Shown in pieces: positions 16,696 to 24,856 of a DNA stretch of 38,880 nucleotides; positions within the stretch are counted from its first letter, which is position 1; each line of letters starts with the position of its first letter. A program made the translations under genes and the position numbers. This stretch comes from a virus, in IMG/VR virus record IMGVR_UViG_3300031772_003842, positions 1 through 38,880 of that record; one strand, given 5' to 3'. Below the pieces are notes generated by a model. That model searched no databases. It was not told where the DNA came from and saw only the letters and a list, made by a program, of their open reading frames with translations.

Positions 16696-17412
16696 TTAGG
16701 TTAATGATGAACTAAACTTTTGATACGCCTGTTGACCTCGAAGATTAGACATTTCAGCCGCTTCCAACCGACGCTGGCGTTCATAATCGGCTTCTTTTCT
16801 GACTTGGGCTTCTTTAGTATCTACTGTGGTTCTGGACTTGCTGATATCAGCAGCTTCGGTGTACCGGTTAAAAGCTGTATCAATTTGGCCTAATCGGCGG
16901 TCCCGGCCAGTCTGGCCATATGCAAAATCAGATTCCAGTTTAGATTTTTCAGTATCCGGAATTCCCATTCCCTGATCCGGTCCATACGCACTCTTACGGT
17001 ACAATCCCCGGGCCAGCATTCGGTCTACCAGACTGGATTGCTCTCTGGCCTTCAATTCCTCTGCCCGCTGTTGTTCGTTTCCCAGACCTTCCTTAGCAAA
17101 GGCCACGTCCTCTTTTTGGATCCGGAGTCCGCGGTCATAGTCTTCTACCAGTCTGGATAGTACTTTATTCATATCTCCCTGAGATTCCTTGAGTAACCTT
17201 TCATAATATGCCCCCAGTTCGCCATAAGCCTTTGTAGCTTCCGCGGCATAATCAAAGTTAAATGCCGGAACCGACCCTGACGAACCTCCACCACCTCCAC
17301 CAGTAAACTTACCCGATCCGCCAGTGGCATTGAAATCAGCTTCAGCTCCAGCATCACCCCAACCTTGATAGCCTCCATATCCCGCAGTGACTAAATCTTG
17401 TGCGATTCCCAT
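16696..17412 (-). CDS. Probable internal virion protein, Gly-rich N terminus and coiled coil (238 aa)
   Basis: Residues about 30-48 are a Gly/Ser linker, and the remainder is helical and rich in Arg, Glu, Ala and Gln (for example EQQRAEELKAREQ and AQVRKEADYERQRRLEA). GGAGG lies 12 bases before the ATG at 17412. Size, composition and position directly after the tail/adhesin genes and before two other helical virion proteins suggest a small podovirus internal protein. I cannot assign it to a named family. Confidence 0.6.
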   Translation of the reverse strand: MGIAQDLVTAGYGGYQGWGDAGAEADFNATGGSGKFTGGGGGGSSGSVPAFNFDYAAEATKAYGELGAYYERLLKESQGDMNKVLSRLVEDYDRGLRIQKEDVAFAKEGLGNEQQRAEELKAREQSSLVDRMLARGLYRKSAYGPDQGMGIPDTEKSKLESDFAYGQTGRDRRLGQIDTAFNRYTEAADISKSRTTVDTKEAQVRKEADYERQRRLEAAEMSNLRGQQAYQKFSSSLT

Positions 17413-17414
17413 GA

Positions 17415-18617
17415 TTAAAGTATACCTCCATATTCACTGCTTCGTAACGTAGTATCTGACGTATCACCAAAAGTGGGATTGGTTGTCCCTGTAACCGTAC
17501 CAGAATGGTGAATTGCGATTCTCCCCGTTCCCCCATCTCCTCCCGCTCCCCCATATCCCTGCTGAACTCCACCAGTACCACCAGTCGCTGTAATTAGATT
17601 AGAACCCAAAGTTGCAGTCTTACAAATAATTAAAATTGATCCCCCAGCACCGGCACCGGACGAAGCACGATCATTTGCAGAAGACTGATTTGCCCCATTT
17701 TCTCCATTGGCCGTTATTCCGCCAGTTACATTTATATCTTTAGCAAAAATAAGAACAGCTCCCCCTCCATTCCCAGGATTGTTGGGGTTGTTTGTTCCAC
17801 CCTGACTTCTCCCTCCCCAGCCACCAGCTCCACCAAAAGTAAATGTAGTTAAATCTGCTGCACCAGATGTTGCCCCCGCTCCTCCCCCGTTCTGCGCTCC
17901 TTGTGAAGGACTATCATATCCATTTTGATTTACTTGGGTTCCAACTGCCCCATTAGCTCCCCCTCCCCCACCCGAACTGTTTTTGGCGTTTTCAGCAGTT
18001 CCTTCTGCTAATCCACCACCACCGGCATTTCCATTGGCGGTTGTTTGTTGTGCTTCATCTCCTGTACTTCCTTCTCCTGCATAGTTGGTTGAACCAGTAC
18101 CACTTCCTGTTCCTACACCTGATTGTGAAGTTGGTTTATTAAACCCCTTGGAATTTCCTGTTGTGGTTCCTGTAACTGTTACCGTCCCATTAGCCGCAAT
18201 AACAAAAAGTCCACCAACATTTTTATCCCAAGCTGGTATTGTCCAGGTTCCGCTTTGAACGGTTACATTCGTATATTGTGGAATTTTTATGGCTTGAGCC
18301 TGTGAAACCCCAGAATCAGTAAAGGTGTAATTTAGTGCTGTTGATAAGGTTAGTGAAGTTGAGCCACCACCAGAAGCGACCTTGCCAATCTCCCATTGTC
18401 CTACACCTGTTCCCCGTGTTTGGTGAATTAAAAGAATATCTCCATTAGCAAAGGTTGAACCTGCCGTAGTAAGAGTCGTTGAAGAGGCTGTCCCACTGCA
18501 ACTATCCTTAGTTAGAGTCAGTATGGTTGCTGAAGAATATGCACCATCAACTCCCGACCCGAAAGGGCATCCGGGTATTACCCTAGTAAGTTTTTGCCAA
18601 ACATTTAAGTTAGCCAT
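17415..18617 (-). CDS. Glycine-rich tail adhesin-like protein (400 aa)
   Basis: The N-terminal about 150 residues are beta-rich. Residues about 150-370 are dominated by Gly, Asn, Ser and Ala, with polyglycine tracts (GGGGLAEG, SSGGGGGANG, GGAGGWGGRS). Stacked glycine loops of this kind are found in phage adhesins that bind host-surface receptors, such as the Gly-rich tips of T-even gp38. Regularly spaced strands such as GGAVLIFAKDINVTGGITANG and GGSILIICKTATLGSNLITATG look like a beta-solenoid. It is a plausible receptor-binding protein. Its many Ser, Thr and Asn residues also make it a possible glycan acceptor, which is inference. Confidence 0.7.
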   Translation of the reverse strand: MANLNVWQKLTRVIPGCPFGSGVDGAYSSATILTLTKDSCSGTASSTTLTTAGSTFANGDILLIHQTRGTGVGQWEIGKVASGGGSTSLTLSTALNYTFTDSGVSQAQAIKIPQYTNVTVQSGTWTIPAWDKNVGGLFVIAANGTVTVTGTTTGNSKGFNKPTSQSGVGTGSGTGSTNYAGEGSTGDEAQQTTANGNAGGGGLAEGTAENAKNSSGGGGGANGAVGTQVNQNGYDSPSQGAQNGGGAGATSGAADLTTFTFGGAGGWGGRSQGGTNNPNNPGNGGGAVLIFAKDINVTGGITANGENGANQSSANDRASSGAGAGGSILIICKTATLGSNLITATGGTGGVQQGYGGAGGDGGTGRIAIHHSGTVTGTTNPTFGDTSDTTLRSSEYGGIL

Positions 18618-18620
18618 ATT

Positions 18621-19184
18621 TTATGGCTGGCTACATTCAAGGACGACTGTCAGATCAACTCCGGCTATAGTTGACCCAACTTGGTCAATGTCCAGATCTA
18701 AGTAATCACCAGCTGCCAAAGATGTAGTATTAAAAGTTGTGGTCGAGTTACTGGATCCAGAAGCCGCAATTGTTCCCCGATTAGCTTGAGTTGACCAAAT
18801 AGTTGTACCATTTTTATGAATGTCAATATAAATAGCCGCACTTGTTGGAGCTGTCCGAACTCTAAGCCAACATTTAACAATAGTTAATGCTTGGGGTGCA
18901 ATATATCTAACACCAACATTCGTTCCTGTCGATAAAGTTCCGGAGGTAAACCAGACAAAAGCCCGATTAACAGAAATTAGTCTGGAATCAGATCCATTAT
19001 GATAATGACCCGTGGAAGTATTAAATGCCAATTTTGATTCTGCAATAGCCGCCGAAGCTGAAACATTAGCATTGGCGATGGAACCGTTAAACTCAGTATA
19101 GATAGTATCAAAGTCGTTGTTAAACTGTGCCGCCGTGGGTATTGTCCCATCTACAAAAGTTGTTGGTTTAGTTATTGTTCCCAT
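18621..19184 (-). CDS. Tail fibre/structural protein (187 aa)
   Basis: The N terminus (TKPTTFVDGTIPTAAQFNND) and the segment KLAFNTSTGHYHNGSDSRLI are of a kind common in phage tail proteins, where a His/Asp/Gly motif precedes a beta-sandwich. The C-terminal half is beta-rich and Thr-rich, consistent with a small receptor-facing or fibre domain. AGGGGGGTGA lies about 9 bases before the ATG at 19184, fixing the start. It sits between the tail hub and the Gly-rich adhesin, supporting a distal tail role. The exact family is uncertain. Confidence 0.65.
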   Translation of the reverse strand: MGTITKPTTFVDGTIPTAAQFNNDFDTIYTEFNGSIANANVSASAAIAESKLAFNTSTGHYHNGSDSRLISVNRAFVWFTSGTLSTGTNVGVRYIAPQALTIVKCWLRVRTAPTSAAIYIDIHKNGTTIWSTQANRGTIAASGSSNSTTTFNTTSLAAGDYLDLDIDQVGSTIAGVDLTVVLECSQP

Positions 19185-19224
19185 TTATCTACTCACCCCC
19201 CTCATTATAGAGTCTTTTTTTCCA

Positions 19225-20751
19225 TTAACGCAAGCCTAAGACTCTGTAGTGGGATGTAAATTGACGAATTTTAATTTTGGCAGCAGTACTTTCAGCCTCG
19301 AGTTTAACCTGTTGAGTATAACCAGTATCGTTCCCACCAGCATCAGTATACCTTACCTGTTCACTTACAAAACCACTGGAACCCAAAGCGTCAGTTCCTA
19401 GAGTCCAATCAACCCCCAGACGTTTATTTCCGGTCCCGGCTAAACTGATTGTCTTCAAAAGAGTGTAATAATAGCGGTCAATTGAAACATAAAATTTCAT
19501 AGAATAACTACCCAAGGCCGGGGCAAATTGCCAAGCAAACCGCCAGACCTTCAGCCTTTCCGGGGCGCCATGATCGTATACTTTAGTCTCATATTTCGCT
19601 GTTATGGCAATCCCGTTATCCGAAGTTCCGGACCAGTCATAAGTTTGACCATTGCCAGTTCTGGCATCATGCAGATACAACTTTGGTTGAGTCTCATTAA
19701 AAGCTACTGCCCTGGCAATTTTCCATCCGGTAAATTTACTCCATCCACCTTTCCTTTCATTAGCCAGAGTGTCCCAAACCAAAACCAGTGAATTGTAATC
19801 GTCCACTCCATATGGAACAAAAAACATGGCAAACCCGTTATAGTAGACAGCCGCCGATTTTCTGATTGATGATCTATTTAACCCAGAAACGGTATACATA
19901 ATGTCTGATGACTTTATGGTTGAAAATGGATTATCTTCAGTCGTGCGATACATGGCTCTGATATTTCCTTCCAAATCTACACACCAAATATCATTTTCCA
20001 CCTCGATCATTGATTCATGGGAAGCTACTCCATGTTCATAAGTTAAAGGATTAAGTGCAAAATTAGCAGAAGCGGTCCCATTTATATACCAGACAGATCG
20101 CGCTTTTCCTATATAAAGCCTTCCCGTAAGACCGGGAGTTCCTTTCAGTCCCACTCCTGGGGAAGCATCTCCCAAATTGACGTTAATGTAGTCACTTCCA
20201 CCAAAAGTTTCCGGGTCGCTGGCAGAAGAAAAATAGGCTCGATCAGGATAGGCAGATACACCAATCACCCACAAAAAGTTCTTCCACCACTCAATTGCAG
20301 TCCCAATTGGAATTGCTGCTACCGTAGAAATTCCGGTGTTATTAATCTTAACTGGCGTATCATAGCCATTAACACCATACAGGGAATTATTGGCTTGAAC
20401 CATTATCCACTTTGCCCCAGTTGTTTTGCTCCCACCTCCGGAAATATCAGACCAAGTTGAACCATTACTTGACTGTTGAAATTTAGCCGTATTAGCTGCC
20501 CCATCCAATACCCGAATCATTAATGGTGATTGTCCGGCCTGATATAGGACTGCTGCCCCCAGATTAGTCTTACTTGGGCTAGTCCCACGGGCAGTCAATC
20601 CATCCCGCGTTTCCAATTGTCCACGATCCCTTATGATCCAGTTTTCTATATTTTGTGCATGTAAATCGGGAATTACCTGTGGATCATCCTTGTCGATCAT
20701 TGACAGGAAATATCGGTGTTCGAATGTCCGAAGTTGTGGCTGACTTAACAT
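19225..20751 (-). CDS. Podovirus tail hub/nozzle-type protein (508 aa)
   Basis: A beta-rich protein with recurring blade-like units (GAKWIMVQANNSLYGVNGYDTP, WWKNFLWVIGVSAYPDRAYFSS, GRLYIGKARSVWYING) that suggests a beta-propeller-like body. Proteins of about 500 residues with this pattern directly after the head-tail adaptor act as the tail nozzle or stabilisation protein in podoviruses (T7 gp12, P22 gp10 position). A C-terminal sandwich follows (KVWRFAWQFAPALGSYSMKFYVSID). The start shares one base with the previous stop (TAATG). Function is inferred from order and fold pattern. Confidence 0.7.
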   Translation of the reverse strand: MLSQPQLRTFEHRYFLSMIDKDDPQVIPDLHAQNIENWIIRDRGQLETRDGLTARGTSPSKTNLGAAVLYQAGQSPLMIRVLDGAANTAKFQQSSNGSTWSDISGGGSKTTGAKWIMVQANNSLYGVNGYDTPVKINNTGISTVAAIPIGTAIEWWKNFLWVIGVSAYPDRAYFSSASDPETFGGSDYINVNLGDASPGVGLKGTPGLTGRLYIGKARSVWYINGTASANFALNPLTYEHGVASHESMIEVENDIWCVDLEGNIRAMYRTTEDNPFSTIKSSDIMYTVSGLNRSSIRKSAAVYYNGFAMFFVPYGVDDYNSLVLVWDTLANERKGGWSKFTGWKIARAVAFNETQPKLYLHDARTGNGQTYDWSGTSDNGIAITAKYETKVYDHGAPERLKVWRFAWQFAPALGSYSMKFYVSIDRYYYTLLKTISLAGTGNKRLGVDWTLGTDALGSSGFVSEQVRYTDAGGNDTGYTQQVKLEAESTAAKIKIRQFTSHYRVLGLR

Positions 20752-20933
20752 TAATAGTTGGGATAACTTGCCAAGTCGTCTAGTATCTTTTCCTTGTCAA
20801 CTGCCGGACAAGAAACCTGGTCTAACCAAGCAGACACCTGGCTATAAATAACTTCCTGCCCACCAGAGAAGGTTGGGCTAGCCTTAATTTCGGCTATTTT
20901 ATTAATAATTTCTAGCCGGGTGGGTATCGCCAT
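20751..20933 (-). CDS. Small hypothetical structural-operon protein (60 aa)
   Basis: A 60-residue helical protein coupled to the tail hub by a TAATG overlap and placed one base after the adaptor gene. It contains no cysteine pairs or membrane segment. The compact spacing on both sides supports it as a real gene. Similar tiny proteins are common between adaptor and tail-hub genes, but I know of no function to assign. Confidence 0.55.
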   Translation of the reverse strand: MAIPTRLEIINKIAEIKASPTFSGGQEVIYSQVSAWLDQVSCPAVDKEKILDDLASYPNY

Positions 20934-20934
20934 A

Positions 20935-21675
20935 TTATGAAGTTCTTAACGGATTATCATAAATGGGGCTGCTGGCACTATCCTGAATGGCATTGGTATC
21001 ATCGTTTTCATTAGTTTCCCCAGAAGCAGCTAAAGCTATCTGTTCCAGTTCCCTTTCAAATTTAGCTTCAACCTGAGCGGCTGTCGAATAATCTTCGAAC
21101 TTCTTTTCAATGGCTTTAGAATGGACATAGTTAGAGATCGGGTACAAATACCGGTAGGGAATATCAATAACGTCTGCTCCATCAGTGATCTGGAATGATC
21201 CCTGAATATACCAAACTTTCATCTGGGCTTGTGAGGCGTCTGAAGCAGGAGGAGTAGGAATTACCCCTAAGACGTTTTTCAACTGATAGATCATTGCCCG
21301 GGTCTTGGGCCAATCAGAAGTAGTTACATTCGACTGGTCATTCCAATTAGCAAGGGATGCAAGTTTACCCATTATTACCCAGTCATCCCCAGTTCCTCCA
21401 TACAGAATTTCACTCTTAATTAGACTCACAAACCGGGGAATCACCGTAGTAATTGTGTATTCGGCCGTACCATTCGTTAGTGTAAGCAGGGTATAACTGC
21501 CAAATAACCTCTCCTTTACATCCTGACCAACCCCGGTTAATGCGGCATAGACCTTCTGATAGGCATAGGAAATCCAGGGGAGATAGGTTGTGGTTGAGAT
21601 ATTCGGAGTTCCCAACCTAGCTTCCACGTCGGTAATAATCGACGAGGCTGTAATTGATGGATCGTTAGCGCTCAT
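20935..21675 (-). CDS. Head-tail adaptor/connector protein (246 aa)
   Basis: N-terminal helices (SSIITDVEARLG and YLPWISYAYQKVYAAL) followed by a beta region and a C-terminal helix (QVEAKFERELEQIALAA) match the general plan of podovirus adaptor proteins that bind below the portal (T7 gp11 / P22 gp4 position). DVIDIPYRYLYPISNYVHSKAIEKKFED is characteristic of such proteins, with a conserved helix after a beta hairpin. Its order after the coat gene and before the tail hub supports the call. The start overlaps the upstream stop by 4 bases. Confidence 0.7.
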   Translation of the reverse strand: MSANDPSITASSIITDVEARLGTPNISTTTYLPWISYAYQKVYAALTGVGQDVKERLFGSYTLLTLTNGTAEYTITTVIPRFVSLIKSEILYGGTGDDWVIMGKLASLANWNDQSNVTTSDWPKTRAMIYQLKNVLGVIPTPPASDASQAQMKVWYIQGSFQITDGADVIDIPYRYLYPISNYVHSKAIEKKFEDYSTAAQVEAKFERELEQIALAASGETNENDDTNAIQDSASSPIYDNPLRTS

Positions 21676-22046
21676 GATTTCTTGAGAATCAATCTAATTT
21701 CCCTAGACGGGCTTTGATTCACCGGTGACGCTGAAGTTCCAGATCTAATTCTGATAAATCTCAGTGCCCCTAATGCTGCCTTCAGAGCAGTTCCAAGTAC
21801 GGTAATTTTTCCAGCCGCTACAGTTACACTTATTTCAGTCCCGGCATCATCCTGAACGTCGTCCCAGTCTTCATTTGATCCAATCGCCTCATCATTTACA
21901 ACCGCCTTACCTTGAAAAGTAAGAGCTGTTCCGGCCCAACCCTCCGGCATTTCGAAAGCAATCATATTAAAACCTTCCAGGTCAATCATTCCAGATAAAG
22001 CAGTGTTGTTTAATATCTGGGTTCCTTTTACTGCATATTCTTGCAT
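21672..22046 (-). CDS. Small beta-rich minor structural protein (124 aa)
   Basis: The start is fixed by GGGAGGTGA about 10 bases before the ATG at 22046. The protein is beta-rich (FNMIAFEMPEGWAGTALTFQGK and LRFIRIRSGTSASP) and resembles small phage proteins that report on a bound or exposed beta-sandwich, possibly a decoration or neck protein. It is translationally coupled to the adaptor. No named family is recognised. The strong ribosome binding site suggests high expression. Confidence 0.6.
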   Translation of the reverse strand: MQEYAVKGTQILNNTALSGMIDLEGFNMIAFEMPEGWAGTALTFQGKAVVNDEAIGSNEDWDDVQDDAGTEISVTVAAGKITVLGTALKAALGALRFIRIRSGTSASPVNQSPSREIRLILKKS

Positions 22047-22062
22047 CTATGCCTCACCTCCC

Positions 22063-22719
22063 TCAAACTTGTCGTATTTCATGTACTCCGTTATTAACAT
22101 GTTGTTCTCCCATCTGTATAAGCTGGAAATGGTGCGCCCGGTGTTCCGGAAGAACCACTATCCTATATCCTAGTTTACGCACTCTCATAGAAAAGTCAAC
22201 GTCTAAGCCACCATATTGATATATGGATTCGTGTGCTAATGGTTCATACCACTTCACTAATTTCCCCCCCCTGAACTCCCGTAAGTTCTTCCACCGGCGT
22301 TTTATCTCAAAGTAGGGCTTGTCTATCTTTTCGAATATCTCCCGTTTAATAGTAGTGGCTCCCAAACCACACCAGACAACCTCCCCATTGTTATCAAATT
22401 CTATTATTCCATGCGGCCGGCCGTTCTTGTCGTTATACTGCAAAGTTGCCATATCATGTTCACAAGTTGCCAGTTGAACAAAGGCTTCCGGATAGATATA
22501 CATATCCTCTTCAATGAAAAAAATCTTGTCCAGGGCCGGATACCGCTGCAAAGCCTGTTCTACACAAAAATTATGGCCATCGGGAATGGGCAGGTCGTGA
22601 GAAATGAAAAAGTCAGTAGCCACCCCAAGTTTGTTAAGAGCCTGAATTCCCTCAACTACAGACTGCATTGTCTTCGAAAAGACCATGCCCCGGCTTGGTA
22701 AACATACAGCAATCATCAT
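22063..22719 (-). CDS. Glycosyltransferase-like protein inside the structural operon (218 aa)
   Basis: A GT-A-like protein. MIAVCLPSRGMVFSKTMQS is the first strand and helix, a serine/histidine region (DFFISHDLPIPDGHN) follows, then KIFFIEEDMYIYP with E70-E71-D72 at the metal-site position, and later YGGLDVDFSMRVRKLGYRI with a DxD-like acidic group, then AHH near the C terminus. It lies between the coat and adaptor genes, an unusual place for such an enzyme. ATGA overlap couples it to the zinc-ribbon gene. Activity and substrate are unknown, and virion glycosylation is an attractive inference. Confidence 0.75.
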   Translation of the reverse strand: MMIAVCLPSRGMVFSKTMQSVVEGIQALNKLGVATDFFISHDLPIPDGHNFCVEQALQRYPALDKIFFIEEDMYIYPEAFVQLATCEHDMATLQYNDKNGRPHGIIEFDNNGEVVWCGLGATTIKREIFEKIDKPYFEIKRRWKNLREFRGGKLVKWYEPLAHESIYQYGGLDVDFSMRVRKLGYRIVVLPEHRAHHFQLIQMGEQHVNNGVHEIRQV

Positions 22720-23036
22720 GTAGGAATTCCCGGCATTTCTTCAATTAACTTACCCTTATCATCCACCACAACCGTTACTTTTTTACCATTCTTGGTAATA
22801 ATTTTCCTATGCCGAATTTCGTCAAAATGCCGCTTTTCGTCCTGATACCACCGTTCTTTCGAAGCCGAATACGGATCAAGCGATTCTCCTTTTTTATATT
22901 CCCGGTCATACACCACAATCTTGCACATTGGACATTTCTCTACCCGGGAGGGAGTCTTTTTAACAAAAGCAAAACCGCAACTCTGACACTTAAACCGTCT
23001 GGTGACTAGAAGATAGTTGGGAAGAATTATCGACAC
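22716..23036 (-). CDS. Zinc-ribbon protein (106 aa)
   Basis: Four cysteines (C17-x2-C20 in FKCQSCGF and C35-x2-C38 in KCPMCK) form a classic zinc ribbon. The rest is charged, with a basic strand KKVTVVVDDKGKLIEE. The start codon is GTG at 23036, 4 bases after AGGA. It follows a strong terminator hairpin behind the coat gene and an extended -10 box, so it and the coupled glycosyltransferase may form their own transcription start within the late operon. It could act as a nucleic-acid or protein adaptor, but no specific role can be read. Confidence 0.65.
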   Translation of the reverse strand: MSIILPNYLLVTRRFKCQSCGFAFVKKTPSRVEKCPMCKIVVYDREYKKGESLDPYSASKERWYQDEKRHFDEIRHRKIITKNGKKVTVVVDDKGKLIEEMPGIPT

Positions 23037-23044
23037 CGAATCCT

Positions 23045-23053
23045 ATTATACCA
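23045..23053 (-). promoter_or_regulatory. Extended -10 promoter-like element TGGTATAAT
   Basis: On the minus strand TGG-TATAAT matches the extended -10 consensus (TGn-TATAAT). It lies between the coat-gene terminator and the GTG start at 23036, with no good -35 box at 16-18 bases. The same 15-base context, TGGTATAATWGGATT, recurs in front of the terminase small subunit (35777 downward). Transcription from it would start almost at the start codon. AGGA at 23044-23041 could instead be the ribosome binding site for readthrough RNA. Moderate to low confidence. Confidence 0.4.
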
Positions 23054-23056
23054 AAA

Positions 23057-23083
23057 GAAAACCCGCTGATCAGGCGGGTTTCC
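23057..23083 (-). terminator. Rho-independent terminator after the coat protein gene
   Basis: An 8-base perfect stem, AAACCCGC/GCGGGTTT, closes a 7-base loop. On the minus strand it is followed by TTCTTTTGG, a short U-rich tail. It lies 23 bases past the stop of the major capsid gene, a usual position for partial termination that raises coat mRNA over downstream genes. Some readthrough is likely, because the structural operon continues. Confidence 0.75.
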
Positions 23084-23105
23084 TTTAGTAGATTTTACTC
23101 AACGA

Positions 23106-24011
23106 TTAGTCATCATCTGAGCGGTAATCTACGGCGAAAGTATCCCTGAATTCACCGTATCCCCAAATCGCGTCGGTTGTAGCCAGATTACCCAGGTATT
23201 CCTGTTTGTACTGGAATTGCATACGCGGTTTCTGTTGTACTGCTAAAGCAAAGGCTTCCTTTTGGAAGATCAAGTTATGGACAGTATCAGAGGTTCCGGC
23301 TTCTTCGGTTAAGTTGGTAGACATATAGACTTCAAGGCTATATACCACACCCACAAAACCATTGGGACCAATTCTGCGAAGCGCTCCACCCGGCTGTGCT
23401 AACCCGCCCGATACAATCGGAGTCGGAGTCAGGCCAAGCATCTGATATTCAGAGAACTTGGCAATCTGTCTCATATGAGACAAACCGGCCGGTTTCATAA
23501 CAAAGTAACGCTCTGATTGAGGAGCATTAGCATCATCAAGATATTGGATAGCCCGACAGATATTGGCATCAGTGACATCGGTAGTTGAATTACCGACAGA
23601 CTGAGACAGACCGGAATAAAGTTCTGCTAAATCCTGGTCCATCTTTTGAGCAATCGCATACCCGGCTTTACCTGAATACTGATCCAGCAAATTGTACTTT
23701 GCCTGAACCTTCAGCCTATCTTCCACCAAGTATGAAGACTCATAGTGACGATTGATGTTCATTGTGAACTGAGTTTCCGTCGGAGCGTTCAAAGTTACTT
23801 GGGTATTGGCCGATTTAGCATAGGCCGTCAAATTAGAAATGAGCGGTACGCGGAGCAAATCTCCACCGTCTGCCACTTCTGCATCGAATCTCTTAACGAG
23901 ATTGGCCAGTACTAAGGTCGCCTCGGTTGCGCGTTGTGTTTCCCGTGACCAAACTTCGGGAATGAAAACATCCCCTGTGGTTATGGTCATCTGTAAAGTT
24001 CCTAGTGCCAT
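23106..24011 (-). CDS. Major capsid (coat) protein, HK97/P22-type (301 aa)
   Basis: The size and the N-terminal pattern (FIPEVWSRETQRATEATLVLANLVKRFDAEVADGGD split by a loop, then RVPLI) match P22-type or related HK97-fold coat proteins. A central helix region (YSGKAGYAIAQKMDQDLAELY) and the phrase YFVMKPAGLSHMRQI are typical of the P-loop/spine of the fold. It follows the scaffold gene and precedes a strong terminator. GAGGTGA lies 8 bases before the ATG at 24011. The fold is inferred from pattern and position, with no structural proof. Confidence 0.88.
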   Translation of the reverse strand: MALGTLQMTITTGDVFIPEVWSRETQRATEATLVLANLVKRFDAEVADGGDLLRVPLISNLTAYAKSANTQVTLNAPTETQFTMNINRHYESSYLVEDRLKVQAKYNLLDQYSGKAGYAIAQKMDQDLAELYSGLSQSVGNSTTDVTDANICRAIQYLDDANAPQSERYFVMKPAGLSHMRQIAKFSEYQMLGLTPTPIVSGGLAQPGGALRRIGPNGFVGVVYSLEVYMSTNLTEEAGTSDTVHNLIFQKEAFALAVQQKPRMQFQYKQEYLGNLATTDAIWGYGEFRDTFAVDYRSDDD

Positions 24012-24068
24012 GTTTTATTCACCTCATTTCAGACGATAATTTCTTCACAATCCTATCGAAGTCAAGTT

Positions 24069-24746
24069 CTATACAGTCATTGTCCCGGAAGGTTTCAACC
24101 CAGAGAGTATCTTTGCTCTATTCTTTTCATAATCTTCAGGAGACATTGCAGCAATATCTTCAGGAGTAAATTCGCTTCCACCCGGTTTTCCTTTTTCTCC
24201 ACCGGTAGGTGGCTCGGATCCGGGGGGATTTCCGCCAGTTCCTTTTTTGGCTTCAACCTGGACAATTGCATCGAAGTGGAGTTCCCGGTAGGCAATTGAT
24301 AAATCATCAATTCCCCGCCGCTTGGCAAACTCAACTACGTCTTCTTTGACAAATCTGGGATATCCGTCGGTTCCATCATGCTGATCTTCCAACTTGGTAA
24401 TTTGTTGCGCTCTTCGTTCTACTCGTTTGTCAGCTTCTAAATCTTCTTTTTTTACATAACCTTTAGCTTGCATCTGGCGTTCTATCTTCGCCATCGCTTC
24501 TTGCTCTTCTGTTGTTAATTCCTCATTGCCGGTATTTTGCTGTCTGTTCTGGATAGTTTGTTTTAACTCATCCATGTCATTCTGTAATGCCTGAAGATTC
24601 TCCTTGAGTTCGTGGTTTTCCGCTATTACCTGTTTGAATCGCGGATGTTCCGGAGTTAAATTGTCAGAGGGATCTGGCTTTTTCACATCCTGGACTTGAT
24701 CTTGACTTTGATCGGATTGTGAAGGTGCGTCTTTTTTATCGTCCAT
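24069..24746 (-). CDS. Scaffold protein (225 aa)
   Basis: An acidic, Gln/Glu/Lys-rich helical protein immediately upstream of the coat gene. A coiled coil spans about residues 35-90 (ENHELKENLQALQNDMDELK). The C-terminal part is Gly/Pro-rich and ends in a short tail, typical of phage scaffolds that bind coat through the C terminus. The ATG at 24746 is preceded by AGAGGGAT at suitable spacing and is preferred over the GTG at 24818, which would start inside a promoter-like region. No protease motif is present, so the scaffold may leave the prohead by exit rather than cleavage. Confidence 0.82.
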   Translation of the reverse strand: MDDKKDAPSQSDQSQDQVQDVKKPDPSDNLTPEHPRFKQVIAENHELKENLQALQNDMDELKQTIQNRQQNTGNEELTTEEQEAMAKIERQMQAKGYVKKEDLEADKRVERRAQQITKLEDQHDGTDGYPRFVKEDVVEFAKRRGIDDLSIAYRELHFDAIVQVEAKKGTGGNPPGSEPPTGGEKGKPGGSEFTPEDIAAMSPEDYEKNRAKILSGLKPSGTMTV

Positions 24747-24818
24747 AATATCCCTCTGCACTTTTGTTTCGCTATTAACGGTCGCGACCCGCGTTACTTC
24801 GGTAACGGACTTAATCAC

Positions 24819-24847
24819 AAGTTATCACTAATGACAACCTTTGTCAA
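24819..24847 (-). promoter_or_regulatory. Candidate promoter for scaffold and coat genes
   Basis: On the minus strand a perfect -35 box TTGACA (24847-24842) lies in the short gap after the repeat-protein stop. The best -10 (TAACTT after 17 bases, or GATAAC after 15) is weak. Transcription would begin near 24812 and leave about 65 bases of leader before the scaffold ATG at 24746. The location before the most highly needed structural genes makes it reasonable, but the poor -10 keeps confidence low. Confidence 0.3.
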
Positions 24848-24856
24848 GTTTTCTTC

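Noticed and set aside
19204-19209. TATAAT on the minus strand between tail hub and tail fibre genes
   Set aside because: No -35 box and no TG extension; the gap is explained by the ribosome binding site alone.
17415-20751. Diversity-generating retroelement acting on a tail protein
   Set aside because: No reverse transcriptase gene and no template/variable repeat pair were seen in the window.
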